A stretch of DNA of 64,000 nucleotides from ECT2AJA-044 sp965262845 (GTDB taxonomy: Bacteria > Bacteroidota > Bacteroidia > Flavobacteriales > ECT2AJA-044), in contig CBDHFX010000001.1 in NCBI GenBank assembly GCA_965262845.1, positions 62,001-126,000 of the forward strand, written 5' to 3'. A program made the position numbers and the translations under genes. Shown here piece after piece: positions 48,315-55,693 of the stretch (the first letter of the stretch is position 1; each line of letters opens with the position of its first letter). The notes below the pieces were generated by a model. The model was not told the DNA's origin, did no database searches, and saw only the letters and a list, made by a program, of their open reading frames with translations.

Positions 48315-49864
48315 CTGGCCCTGAGTTGCACAAATGGTATCAGCATTTCTTCCAGGGAAATACCGCCGTGCTGGTAGGTGTTGCGATAATATTTTACATA
48401 GCGGTTGTAGTTATTTGGATAGGCGAAGAACCGGTTATCCTTAGTGAACAGGTACCTGGTACTCACGTTTGGTTTGGGCAAACCGATCTTCTCCGGATCA
48501 CGGACTGCATATACGTCCTTATCCTCGTAGGAAAGATTTCTGCCCTGTTTGTAACGCAAGTTGGTATTTACCTCGCGATCGCCCGCGACCCTGGTGGGTT
48601 CCTGCACATTAATGGTTCCGTGATCAGTAGTTATGAATACCTGGGCATCGGTACCCGATAGATTTCGGAGCATCTCAAGCAGGGGCGAATTTTGAAACCA
48701 GCTCCGTGTAAGGGAGCGATAGGCCTTGTCGCCATCGGCCAATTCCTTGATCATATCCATGTCCGTTTTCGCATGCGAAAGCATATCTACAAAATTGTAA
48801 ACGATCACGTTAAGGGCATTTTGCCGAAGATTTTTCAAATTACCGGTCAGCTTTTTGCCATAATCAAGCCGTATTACTTTGTGATAGCTGTATTTGTAGT
48901 TTTTTCCACTGCGTTTGAGCAACTCCCCGATCAAGCCGTCCTCGTGTCCGTTCCTGGCACCCTCTTCATTATCATGTACCCACCAGTCCGGATAGCGTTT
49001 ATGGATCTCACCCGGCAGTAGTCCGGCAAAAAGAGCATTTCTGGCGAATTGTGTTGCCGTTGGCAGAATGGAATAGTAGAGATGTTCCACTTCCACGGCA
49101 TAATATTCGTTGAGAATGGTCGCCAGTACCTTCCACTGATCAAAGCGCAGGTTGTCAATGACGAACAGGAAGGAGGATTGTTTCGGACTCAGCTGTGGAA
49201 TCAGGTATTTTCTCAGGAGTTCGTGACTCATCACGGGCCGATCTGCATCGGCGTTATTAAGCCAACTTTCGTATTCCTTCTCCACGAACTTACCGAACAG
49301 GTGATTTGCTTCTGTTTTCTGTGTTTGGAGGATCTCCTGCATTCCACCCTCATCAAGCTCGTCCATACGAAGTTCCCAACGGATGAGCTTCCGGTACATT
49401 TCACTCCAGTCATTGTGATTCCGCAAATCAATCAGCTCCATTCCGATCTTGCGGAACTCCTGCTGGTAGTTGATCTGTGTTTTTTCGCTTACCAGTCGCC
49501 TGGCATCGAGATTACGCTTGATGCTCAACAATATCTGATGGGGATTTACCGGTTTGATCAGGTAATCGGAGATCTTTTGTCCGATGGCGTCTTCCATGAT
49601 ATATTCCTCCTCGCTCCTGGTGATCATGACCACCGGAAGGGAGGCTTTTTTTTCCTTGATCTCCGTCAGGGTTTCAAGCCCTGTAAGTCCGGGCATATTC
49701 TCGTCCAAAAATACAATGTCGTAACTCCATTCGCCGATCTGTTCCAACGCGTCGTGCCCGTTGGTCACGGTATCGACTTCATAGCCTTTTTGTTCGAGGA
49801 ACATGATGTGCGGCTTAAGTAAGTCGATCTCGTCATCGGCCCACAGGATGCGGATTTTTTGCAT
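48311..49864 (-). CDS. porX: PorX-type T9SS response regulator (REC + PglZ)
   Basis: A 517-aa two-domain protein. Residues 1-120 are a receiver domain with acidic pair Asp10/Asp11, phosphoacceptor Asp54 (IVFLDENMPG) and switch Thr in VVMITRSEEE. From about 170 to the end is a PglZ domain of the alkaline phosphatase superfamily (SFLFVIDNLRFDQWKVL, SILPTATQFARNALFAGLLP, FITTDHGTINV), keeping candidate zinc ligands. PorX with PorY and SigP controls type IX secretion genes and binds the T9SS motor in Porphyromonas and Flavobacterium; its PglZ domain cleaves oligonucleotides. This fits the T9SS cargo here. A -7 box lies 22 bases upstream. Confidence 0.92.
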   Translation of the reverse strand: MQKIRILWADDEIDLLKPHIMFLEQKGYEVDTVTNGHDALEQIGEWSYDIVFLDENMPGLTGLETLTEIKEKKASLPVVMITRSEEEYIMEDAIGQKISDYLIKPVNPHQILLSIKRNLDARRLVSEKTQINYQQEFRKIGMELIDLRNHNDWSEMYRKLIRWELRMDELDEGGMQEILQTQKTEANHLFGKFVEKEYESWLNNADADRPVMSHELLRKYLIPQLSPKQSSFLFVIDNLRFDQWKVLATILNEYYAVEVEHLYYSILPTATQFARNALFAGLLPGEIHKRYPDWWVHDNEEGARNGHEDGLIGELLKRSGKNYKYSYHKVIRLDYGKKLTGNLKNLRQNALNVIVYNFVDMLSHAKTDMDMIKELADGDKAYRSLTRSWFQNSPLLEMLRNLSGTDAQVFITTDHGTINVQEPTRVAGDREVNTNLRYKQGRNLSYEDKDVYAVRDPEKIGLPKPNVSTRYLFTKDNRFFAYPNNYNRYVKYYRNTYQHGGISLEEMLIPFVQLRAR

Positions 49865-49886
49865 CTTCGTTGTAGCGTTAAGTGTT

Positions 49887-49894
49887 CAAAATTA
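49887..49894 (-). promoter_or_regulatory. -7 box (TAATTTTG) of the porX operon
   Basis: Minus-strand TAATTTTG fits the consensus and ends 22 bases before the porX ATG at 49864. The 46-base divergent gap also contains the start of the HD-domain gene. Confidence 0.55.
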
Positions 49895-49910
49895 GCAAAA
49901 GTCTTCTCCT

Positions 49911-51185
49911 TTGCCTCCGCCTCGTATCAATAAAAAAAAGACCCTAAACGATCCTATCTACGGCTTCATTACCATACCTAACGAACTTGTCTTTGATCTT
50001 ATTGAGCATTCGTACTTCCAAAGATTGAGAAGGATCACTCAGCTCGGACTCACTTACCTGGTCTATCCCGGTGCCTACCACACCCGTTTTCATCATGCGC
50101 TTGGAGCTATGCACCTCATGCAACAGGCGGTAGCGGTACTTCGGTCAAAGGAGCACGAGATTACTTCCGAGGAGGCAAAAGCCGTATACATTGGTATTTT
50201 ATTGCACGACATAGGCCATGGCCCTTTTTCCCATGCGTTGGAAACCTGCATCATTCCAGGTGTACATCACGAGCGGATCAGTTTGGCCATTATGGATGAG
50301 CTCAATCAGGAATTCGAAGGGGAACTCTCACTGGCCATCCAGATCTTTCGCGATGAATATCCCAGGCGTTTCCTGCATCAGCTGATCTCGGGTCAGCTCG
50401 ACATGGACCGGCTTGATTATCTGCAGCGCGATAGTTTCTACAGTGGGGTTTCAGAAGGGCGGGTAGGCACGGAACGATTACTCAAAATGCTGAATGTGGC
50501 CAACGATCAGTTGGTGCTTGATGCCAAAGCGGTGTACAGCGTGGAAAAGTTCCTTGTGGCGCGGCGATTGATGTACTGGCAGGTGTACCTGCACAAGACC
50601 GTTCTGGTAGCCGAATACACATTAATGCATATCCTGAGACGGGCAAAAGACCTGGTGCAACAGGGAGAGGATCTGTTTGCGACCAATGCCTTCAGGATAT
50701 TTTTGAAGTCGAAAATGGTCCCGGAAACGTTCTATAAGGACGGTGACTTACTAAAGCTATTCGCCCAGCTTGACGATACAGATATCATGGTTTCCATCAA
50801 GGAGTGGAAAAAGCATGACGACCCGATCCTGGCCCGGCTCTCAGCGGCTTTGATTGACCGGCAACTCTTCCGGATCGAATTGTCGGACAAGGCCTTTGCA
50901 CCGGAGGTCATTGACCACTATAAGGCCGAGGTGACCGGCCAGTATAACATCCGGCCGAATGAGGCCGACTACATGGTATATGCTGATTCCATCACGAACA
51001 ATTTGTATGATCCCGGAAAGGATTCGATCAAACTGCTCTCGCGCGACGGAAGCCTGAAGGATGTTGCAGAGGTATCGGATCATCTGTATTGGGGATCGCT
51101 GCATGGGCGAATGATCAGGCATCTGCTGATCTATCCGAAGTCTTGTCGCCCGTATAAGCCCTGCCCCGAAGTAAAAAAAGACTAA
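49911..51185 (+). CDS. HD-domain phosphohydrolase (dNTPase-like)
   Basis: A 424-aa HD-superfamily enzyme: YFQRLRRITQLGLTYLVYPG, then HTRFHHALGAMHLMQQAV, ILLHDIGHGPFSHALE with the His-Asp pair, and LISGQLDMDRLDYLQRDSFY completing the metal site. It is related to SAMHD1-like dNTP triphosphohydrolases, which trim dNTP pools. The start is unusual: no ATG or GTG is available before the conserved N-terminus, and an upstream TAG at 49893-49895 limits the choice, so TTG 49911 is used. The protein is complete after that. It converges into nothing: lpxD follows in the same direction after ten bases with its own promoter. Confidence 0.85.
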   Translation: MPPPRINKKKTLNDPIYGFITIPNELVFDLIEHSYFQRLRRITQLGLTYLVYPGAYHTRFHHALGAMHLMQQAVAVLRSKEHEITSEEAKAVYIGILLHDIGHGPFSHALETCIIPGVHHERISLAIMDELNQEFEGELSLAIQIFRDEYPRRFLHQLISGQLDMDRLDYLQRDSFYSGVSEGRVGTERLLKMLNVANDQLVLDAKAVYSVEKFLVARRLMYWQVYLHKTVLVAEYTLMHILRRAKDLVQQGEDLFATNAFRIFLKSKMVPETFYKDGDLLKLFAQLDDTDIMVSIKEWKKHDDPILARLSAALIDRQLFRIELSDKAFAPEVIDHYKAEVTGQYNIRPNEADYMVYADSITNNLYDPGKDSIKLLSRDGSLKDVAEVSDHLYWGSLHGRMIRHLLIYPKSCRPYKPCPEVKKD

Positions 51186-51190
51186 TTTTG
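51183..51190 (+). promoter_or_regulatory. -7 box (TAATTTTG) of the lpx operon, leaderless spacing
   Basis: TAATTTTG overlaps the stop codon region of the HD gene and ends five bases (CCGGA) before the lpxD ATG at 51196. Transcription would start at the first codon. Confidence 0.6.
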
Positions 51191-51195
51191 CCGGA

Positions 51196-52224
51196 ATGGA
51201 ATTTACGGCGCGACAAATAGCCGAAGTGCTTGAAGGCGAAACAGTAGGTAACGCCGAGGCAGTAGTTGATTGTTTTGCAAAGATCGAAGAAGGGACAGAG
51301 CGGTCGTTGAGCTTTCTGGCGAACCCTAAGTACACCCAGTACATTTATAATACCAGATCGGCGGTGATCATTGTGAACCGCGATTTCAAGCCGGATAAAG
51401 AAGTTCAGGCCACCCTGATACGGGTGGATGATGCCTACCAGAGTTTTGCCCGGCTCCTGAACTGGTATGACAGTCAGCGAAAGGCAAAGGTGGGTATTGA
51501 GCCAGGAGCTTTTATCCATGAATCCGCAGAGATAGGAGAAGGTGTTTTTATTGCGTCGGGGGCTTACATTGGCCTGGGGGCCCGGGTTGGAGATGGTGTC
51601 AGGATCTATCCGCATTGCTATATAGGCGACCACGTATGCATCGGAAAAGAGACGGTCCTGTTTGCCGGGGTCCGAATTGAGCATGATTGTGTCATTGGGG
51701 ATTATTGCCGGATCCATGGGGGCGTAGTCATTGGTGGGGATGGGTTCGGTTTTGCACCGAATTCCAGTAAGTCGTACGACAAGGTGGCTCAGATAGGGAA
51801 TGTGATCATTGAAAACCATGTCGAAATCGGTGCCAATACAACCATTGATCGGGCAACGATCGGGTCAACCATCATCCGGAAAGGGGCTAAACTGGATAAT
51901 CTGATCCAGATTGCGCATAATGTCGTGATAGGAGAGAATACTATTATAGCTGCACAGTGCGGTTTTGCGGGCTCTGTAAAGGTGGGAAGGAATTGTATGA
52001 TCGGTGGTCAGGTTGGAGTAGTCGGACATTTGACCATTGGTGATAACGTGAAGGTAGCTGCACAGTCCGGTATTTCAGGTAATGTTGCGGATGGAGAGAT
52101 CATCATGGGCTCACCGGCCTTTGGCTTGAAAAACTTCAGGAAATCTTATATTCATTTCAGGAAGCTATCCGAACTGGTTGACCGACTCGAGGCACTCGAA
52201 AACGGTCAAAAGGGAAATTCATGA
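51196..52224 (+). CDS. lpxD: UDP-3-O-(3-hydroxyacyl)glucosamine N-acyltransferase
   Basis: LpxD adds the second 3-hydroxyacyl chain in lipid A synthesis. The 342-aa protein has the N-terminal uridine-binding domain (about 1-100: FTARQIAEVLEGETVGNAEA, RSLSFLANPKYTQYIY) and a left-handed beta-helix of hexapeptide repeats (GVFIASGAYIGLGARVGDGV and on). The catalytic His lies in HDCVIGDYCRIHGGVVIGGD / NLIQIAHNVVIGEN. A short C-terminal helix ends in RLEALENGQ. It is the first gene of lpxD-lpxC/fabZ-lpxA-ABC-efp, joined by a four-base overlap. The promoter just before it predicts a leaderless message. Confidence 0.95.
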   Translation: MEFTARQIAEVLEGETVGNAEAVVDCFAKIEEGTERSLSFLANPKYTQYIYNTRSAVIIVNRDFKPDKEVQATLIRVDDAYQSFARLLNWYDSQRKAKVGIEPGAFIHESAEIGEGVFIASGAYIGLGARVGDGVRIYPHCYIGDHVCIGKETVLFAGVRIEHDCVIGDYCRIHGGVVIGGDGFGFAPNSSKSYDKVAQIGNVIIENHVEIGANTTIDRATIGSTIIRKGAKLDNLIQIAHNVVIGENTIIAAQCGFAGSVKVGRNCMIGGQVGVVGHLTIGDNVKVAAQSGISGNVADGEIIMGSPAFGLKNFRKSYIHFRKLSELVDRLEALENGQKGNS

Positions 52225-53615
52225 AATCGGATCAAAGCACCATCCGGAAGTCCGTATCTATTTTGGGAACAGGGCTGCACACAGGTAAGGAAGTGACCCT
52301 GACGTTTCATCCGGCCGATGCAGATCACGGTATCGTATTTCGCCGGACTGATCTGGAGGGAGCACCGCTGGTGCATCCACTGTGTAAATATGTGGTTGAT
52401 ACGAATCGAGGTACAACCCTTGAGGAAAAAGGCGTGCAGGTGCTAACAGTGGAACATGTACTGGCTGCTGTGGCCGGATTGGAGATCGATAATTTGATGA
52501 TCGATATCGATTCGGAAGAGCCGCCCATTTGTGATGGTAGCTCCAGGGAGTTTTTGGAAGTGCTCGAACTGGCCGGAATTGAGGATCAGCAAGTGCCAAG
52601 GAGATTTTTTGAGTTCACCGAAAATATTCGGTTTTCCGATGACAGGAACAATGTGGAGATCATCGGGATGCCGGCGGACGAATTATCGGTCACCGTTATG
52701 GTTGATTTCGACAGCCTGGTCTTGCGGAACCAATTCGCACACATGAACCGGATCGAGGAATTCAAGGATCAGTTCAGCCGGGCACGCACCTTCGGTTTTC
52801 TGCACGAGCTCAATATGCTGCTCAATGCAGGTCGGATCAAGGGTGGCGATTTGAACAATGCTATCGTTTATATTGATGAGCAGATCTCGGAGAAGGACCT
52901 GAAACGCCTGCGCAAGGTGTTTGATCGCGACGATATTGACGCGAGCCAGTCCGGGATCCTCAATAACCTTGAGCTGGAGTATCCAAATGAGGCAGCCCGA
53001 CACAAACTTTTGGATGTTCTGGGCGATCTGGCCCTGGTCGGGCGCCCGATCAAAGGACGCATCATTGCCACACGTCCGGGACACACCGTAAACACTGACT
53101 TCGCAAAAATGATCGTTAACGAAATCCGCAGGCAGGAGAAAAGTCAGGCACCAAGGGTTGATTCCAATGCCGAACCCTTGTACAACGCAAACCGGGTGAT
53201 GGAAACCCTACCGCACCGTCCGCCATTCCTGTTGGTAGACAAAGTAATTGAATTGACAGATGAGCGTGTGGTGGGCGTAAAGAATGTCACCATAAATGAG
53301 CCTTTTTTTGCAGGTCACTTCCCGGGAGAACCGGTAATGCCCGGAGTTTTGCAGGTTGAGGCCATGGCACAGGTGGGTGGTATTTTGGTGTTGAATGCCG
53401 TGCCTGACCCAGAAAATTATTCAACCTATTTCATGAAGATCAATCAGGCAAAATTCAAGCGTAAGGTGGTTCCGGGAGATACTTTGGTTTTCAAACTGGA
53501 GCTTGTCTCACCCATCCGCCGGGGCATTGCGCATATGTTCGGGCGTGGGTACGTCGGCAATGCCGTCGCCATTGAAGCAGAAATGATGGCACAGGTTGTT
53601 AGGAATCGCAATTAA
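52221..53615 (+). CDS. lpxC/fabZ: Bifunctional LpxC deacetylase / FabZ dehydratase
   Basis: A 464-aa fusion typical of Bacteroidota. Residues about 1-300 are LpxC, the zinc deacetylase committing to lipid A: GTGLHTGKEVTLTFHPADAD, VLTVEHVLAAVAGLEIDN (zinc His), CDGSSREFLE and RHKLLDVLGDLALVGRPIKG (second zinc His and Asp). Residues about 315-464 are FabZ, the 3-hydroxyacyl-ACP dehydratase of fatty acid synthesis: LPHRPPFLLVDKVIEL, HFPGEPVMPGVLQVEAMAQ with catalytic His and Glu. The fusion places two enzymes competing for hydroxyacyl-ACP in one chain. It overlaps lpxD by four bases and abuts lpxA directly. Confidence 0.97.
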   Translation: MKSDQSTIRKSVSILGTGLHTGKEVTLTFHPADADHGIVFRRTDLEGAPLVHPLCKYVVDTNRGTTLEEKGVQVLTVEHVLAAVAGLEIDNLMIDIDSEEPPICDGSSREFLEVLELAGIEDQQVPRRFFEFTENIRFSDDRNNVEIIGMPADELSVTVMVDFDSLVLRNQFAHMNRIEEFKDQFSRARTFGFLHELNMLLNAGRIKGGDLNNAIVYIDEQISEKDLKRLRKVFDRDDIDASQSGILNNLELEYPNEAARHKLLDVLGDLALVGRPIKGRIIATRPGHTVNTDFAKMIVNEIRRQEKSQAPRVDSNAEPLYNANRVMETLPHRPPFLLVDKVIELTDERVVGVKNVTINEPFFAGHFPGEPVMPGVLQVEAMAQVGGILVLNAVPDPENYSTYFMKINQAKFKRKVVPGDTLVFKLELVSPIRRGIAHMFGRGYVGNAVAIEAEMMAQVVRNRN

Positions 53616-54401
53616 ATGAATCAACCTTTAGCATACGTAGATCCGGGAGCCAAGGTAGCTTCAAATGTGGTTGTTGAGCCCTTCGCCAGTATCCATAAGA
53701 ACGTCATTATCGAAAAAGGAAGTTGGATCGGCTCCGGAGTGAGCATTATGGAAGGGGCGCGTATTGGAAAGAATGTCCGGGTATTCCCGGGCTCCGTGAT
53801 CTCAGCACCTCCACAAGACCTGAAGTTCGATCCGGACGAGATGACCGAGTGCATTATCAGGGATAACGTAGTCATTCGCGAACATGTAACCGTTCACCGG
53901 GGTTCCAACGAAACGGGCATGACCGTGGTCAATGAAGGGGCCTTCCTTATGGTCGGTAGTCATGTGGCACACGATTGCTACATCGGCAGGAATGCGATCA
54001 TCGTGAACAATGTGGCTATGGGTGGGCACTGTGAGGTGGGCGACTACGCTATTTTGGGTGGTCTGACCGCTGTACACCAATTCGTGAACATCGGAGCTCA
54101 TACCATGATCGGAGGTGGTACCCTGGTGCGCAAAGATGTACCGCCCTACACGAAGGCCGGACGAGAACCAGTACAGTTCGTGGGGATCAATTCGATCGGA
54201 CTTCGTCGTCGCGGGTTCGATACCTCCAGGATCCAGGAGATACAGAACATCTACCGCGCCATTTATCAGTCGAAAATGAACACCACGCAAGCACTGGATA
54301 TGCTTGAAGCCGAATTTCCGGTTTCCGACGAGCGTGATGAGATCATTTCTTTTTGCCGCAACTCGAAACGGGGGATCATGCGCGGTTATCAATCAGGCTG
54401 A
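53616..54401 (+). CDS. lpxA: UDP-N-acetylglucosamine O-acyltransferase
   Basis: LpxA puts the first 3-hydroxyacyl chain on UDP-GlcNAc at the start of lipid A synthesis. The 261-aa length is standard. It has a beta-helix of hexapeptide repeats (VVVEPFASIHKNVIIEKGSW, SVISAPPQDLKF) with the catalytic His in FLMVGSHVAHDCYIGRN (about residue 125), then GGLTAVHQFVNIGAHTMIGG and the C-terminal helical domain (GLRRRGFDTSRIQEIQNIYR). It starts on the base after the fused lpxC/fabZ stop, confirming one operon. All motifs appear intact. Confidence 0.96.
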   Translation: MNQPLAYVDPGAKVASNVVVEPFASIHKNVIIEKGSWIGSGVSIMEGARIGKNVRVFPGSVISAPPQDLKFDPDEMTECIIRDNVVIREHVTVHRGSNETGMTVVNEGAFLMVGSHVAHDCYIGRNAIIVNNVAMGGHCEVGDYAILGGLTAVHQFVNIGAHTMIGGGTLVRKDVPPYTKAGREPVQFVGINSIGLRRRGFDTSRIQEIQNIYRAIYQSKMNTTQALDMLEAEFPVSDERDEIISFCRNSKRGIMRGYQSG

Positions 54402-54403
54402 TC

Positions 54404-55027
54404 ATGATCCGCCTCAAGGCCGAAAAACTCAGCCAGGCATATCATCGCCGGTTCGTGTTTCGCAACGTCAACCTCGATCTGTCGGGTGGCGAGCTCATTG
54501 CCCTCCTGGGATCCAACGGTTCCGGAAAGAGCACGCTCCTGAAAACCCTCGCCGGGGCACTTTTGCCGTTCGGAGGCACCGTATCACTACGGGTTGGGGA
54601 GGAACACATCGCGCCGCAGGCGCATTTCAAATATGTAAGCCTGGCCGCACCCTACCTTGAGCTGATCGAAGAATATACACTCACTGAATTCCTCCATTTT
54701 TGCGGGAAATTAAGGCCCTGGCGGGCCGATGTGACCCCGGCCGGGATCATGCAATACGCCTGCCTGGAAGAGGTGAGGAACCGGGAGCTCAAGTACTTTT
54801 CGTCGGGCATGAAACAGCGGGTTCGTCTGACGATGGCACTACTGGCCGATACACCAGTGGTGATGCTGGACGAACCGATATCCAACCTTGATCGCCAGGG
54901 GATCGAATGGTACCAAAAGCTGATCAGGGAGCACGGGAAAGATCGCCTGCTGATCGTAGCCAGCAATGAAAATGAAGAGGAATACTACTTTTGTAACCGC
55001 CAGCTACGCCTTGAAGACTATAAATAA
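54404..55027 (+). CDS. ABC transporter ATP-binding protein
   Basis: A 207-aa stand-alone ATPase. Walker A is LLGSNGSGKSTLLKTLAGAL (about residues 33-52), signature FSSGMKQRVRLTMALL, Walker B TPVVMLDEPISNLD and a catalytic Glu; the Q-loop is inferred around FKYVSLAAPYLELIEE, which lacks an obvious Gln. The H-loop His is replaced near LLIVASNENEEEY (Asn), so switching may be altered. No permease gene follows. It lies two bases after lpxA and 40 before efp, a position I recall for this ABC type in Flavobacteriia, but its substrate is unknown; lipid transport or a non-transport role are possible. ATG 54404 excludes an upstream lpxA-overlapping start. Confidence 0.85.
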   Translation: MIRLKAEKLSQAYHRRFVFRNVNLDLSGGELIALLGSNGSGKSTLLKTLAGALLPFGGTVSLRVGEEHIAPQAHFKYVSLAAPYLELIEEYTLTEFLHFCGKLRPWRADVTPAGIMQYACLEEVRNRELKYFSSGMKQRVRLTMALLADTPVVMLDEPISNLDRQGIEWYQKLIREHGKDRLLIVASNENEEEYYFCNRQLRLEDYK

Positions 55028-55067
55028 AGGCCTTCCATAGGTGAATGGAGAACTAAAGGGAATATCT

Positions 55068-55631
55068 ATGGCAACTACTTCAGATATCAGAAAGGGACTC
55101 TGTATCCGGCACAACCAGGACATCTGGAAAATTGTGGAATTTCAGCATGTGAAACCAGGTAAGGGTGCGGCCTTTGTGCGCACCAGGATCAAAAGCCTGA
55201 CGAGCGGGAAAGTGCTGGACCATACGTTCCCGGCCGGACATAAAGTTGATGATCTACGTGTGGAGAACCGGACCTATCAGTACCTCTATAATGACGATCA
55301 GGGCTTCCACTTTATGAACACCAACGACTACACCCAGATCTTTTTGGCTGGGGAAATGATAGATGCGCCCGGACTCATGAAGGGGGGAATGGAAGTACAG
55401 ATCCTTTTCGATGCGGCTAATGAAATGCCACTGACCTGCGACCTGCCGGCGACGATCGAACTCGAAGTGACCTACACGGAACCTGGTTTCAGGGGTGATA
55501 CTGCTACCAATGCCACCAAGCCCGCTAAAGTGGAAACTGGTGCTGAGATCCAGGTTCCGCTATTCATCAACGAAGGCGATAAGATCAAAGTGTCGACCGA
55601 CGATGGCAAATATCTGGAGCGCGTAAAATAA
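55068..55631 (+). CDS. efp: Elongation factor P
   Basis: EF-P rescues ribosomes stalled at polyproline. The 187-aa protein has three beta-barrel domains: the KOW-like N-terminus with the loop VKPGKGAAFVRTRIKSL (Lys32 at the tip, the residue modified in some bacteria), an OB middle (TYQYLYNDDQGFHFMNTNDY) and the C-terminal OB domain with TEPGFRGDTATNATKPAKVE and VPLFINEGDKIKVSTDDG. ATG 55068 is chosen, since the family start is MATTSDIRKG; an in-frame ATG at 55041 would add nine non-conserved residues. It closes the lpx operon and ends in a clear terminator. Confidence 0.96.
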   Translation: MATTSDIRKGLCIRHNQDIWKIVEFQHVKPGKGAAFVRTRIKSLTSGKVLDHTFPAGHKVDDLRVENRTYQYLYNDDQGFHFMNTNDYTQIFLAGEMIDAPGLMKGGMEVQILFDAANEMPLTCDLPATIELEVTYTEPGFRGDTATNATKPAKVETGAEIQVPLFINEGDKIKVSTDDGKYLERVK

Positions 55632-55664
55632 TGAAGTGATAGGCTCCTTGCGGAGTAATGTGCA

Positions 55665-55693
55665 GCGCAATTAGTTTTGATTGCGCTTTTTTA
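55665..55693 (+). terminator. Rho-independent terminator of the lpx-efp operon
   Basis: GCGCAAT (55665-55671), loop of eight, ATTGCGC (55680-55686), then TTTTTTA. It overlaps the last codons of the convergent O-antigen ligase-like gene (stop 55671), so one sequence serves as both terminator and coding end. Confidence 0.75.

Noticed and set aside
52221..53615. lpxC/fabZ fusion as a novelty
   Set aside because: The fusion is a known trait of Bacteroidota.
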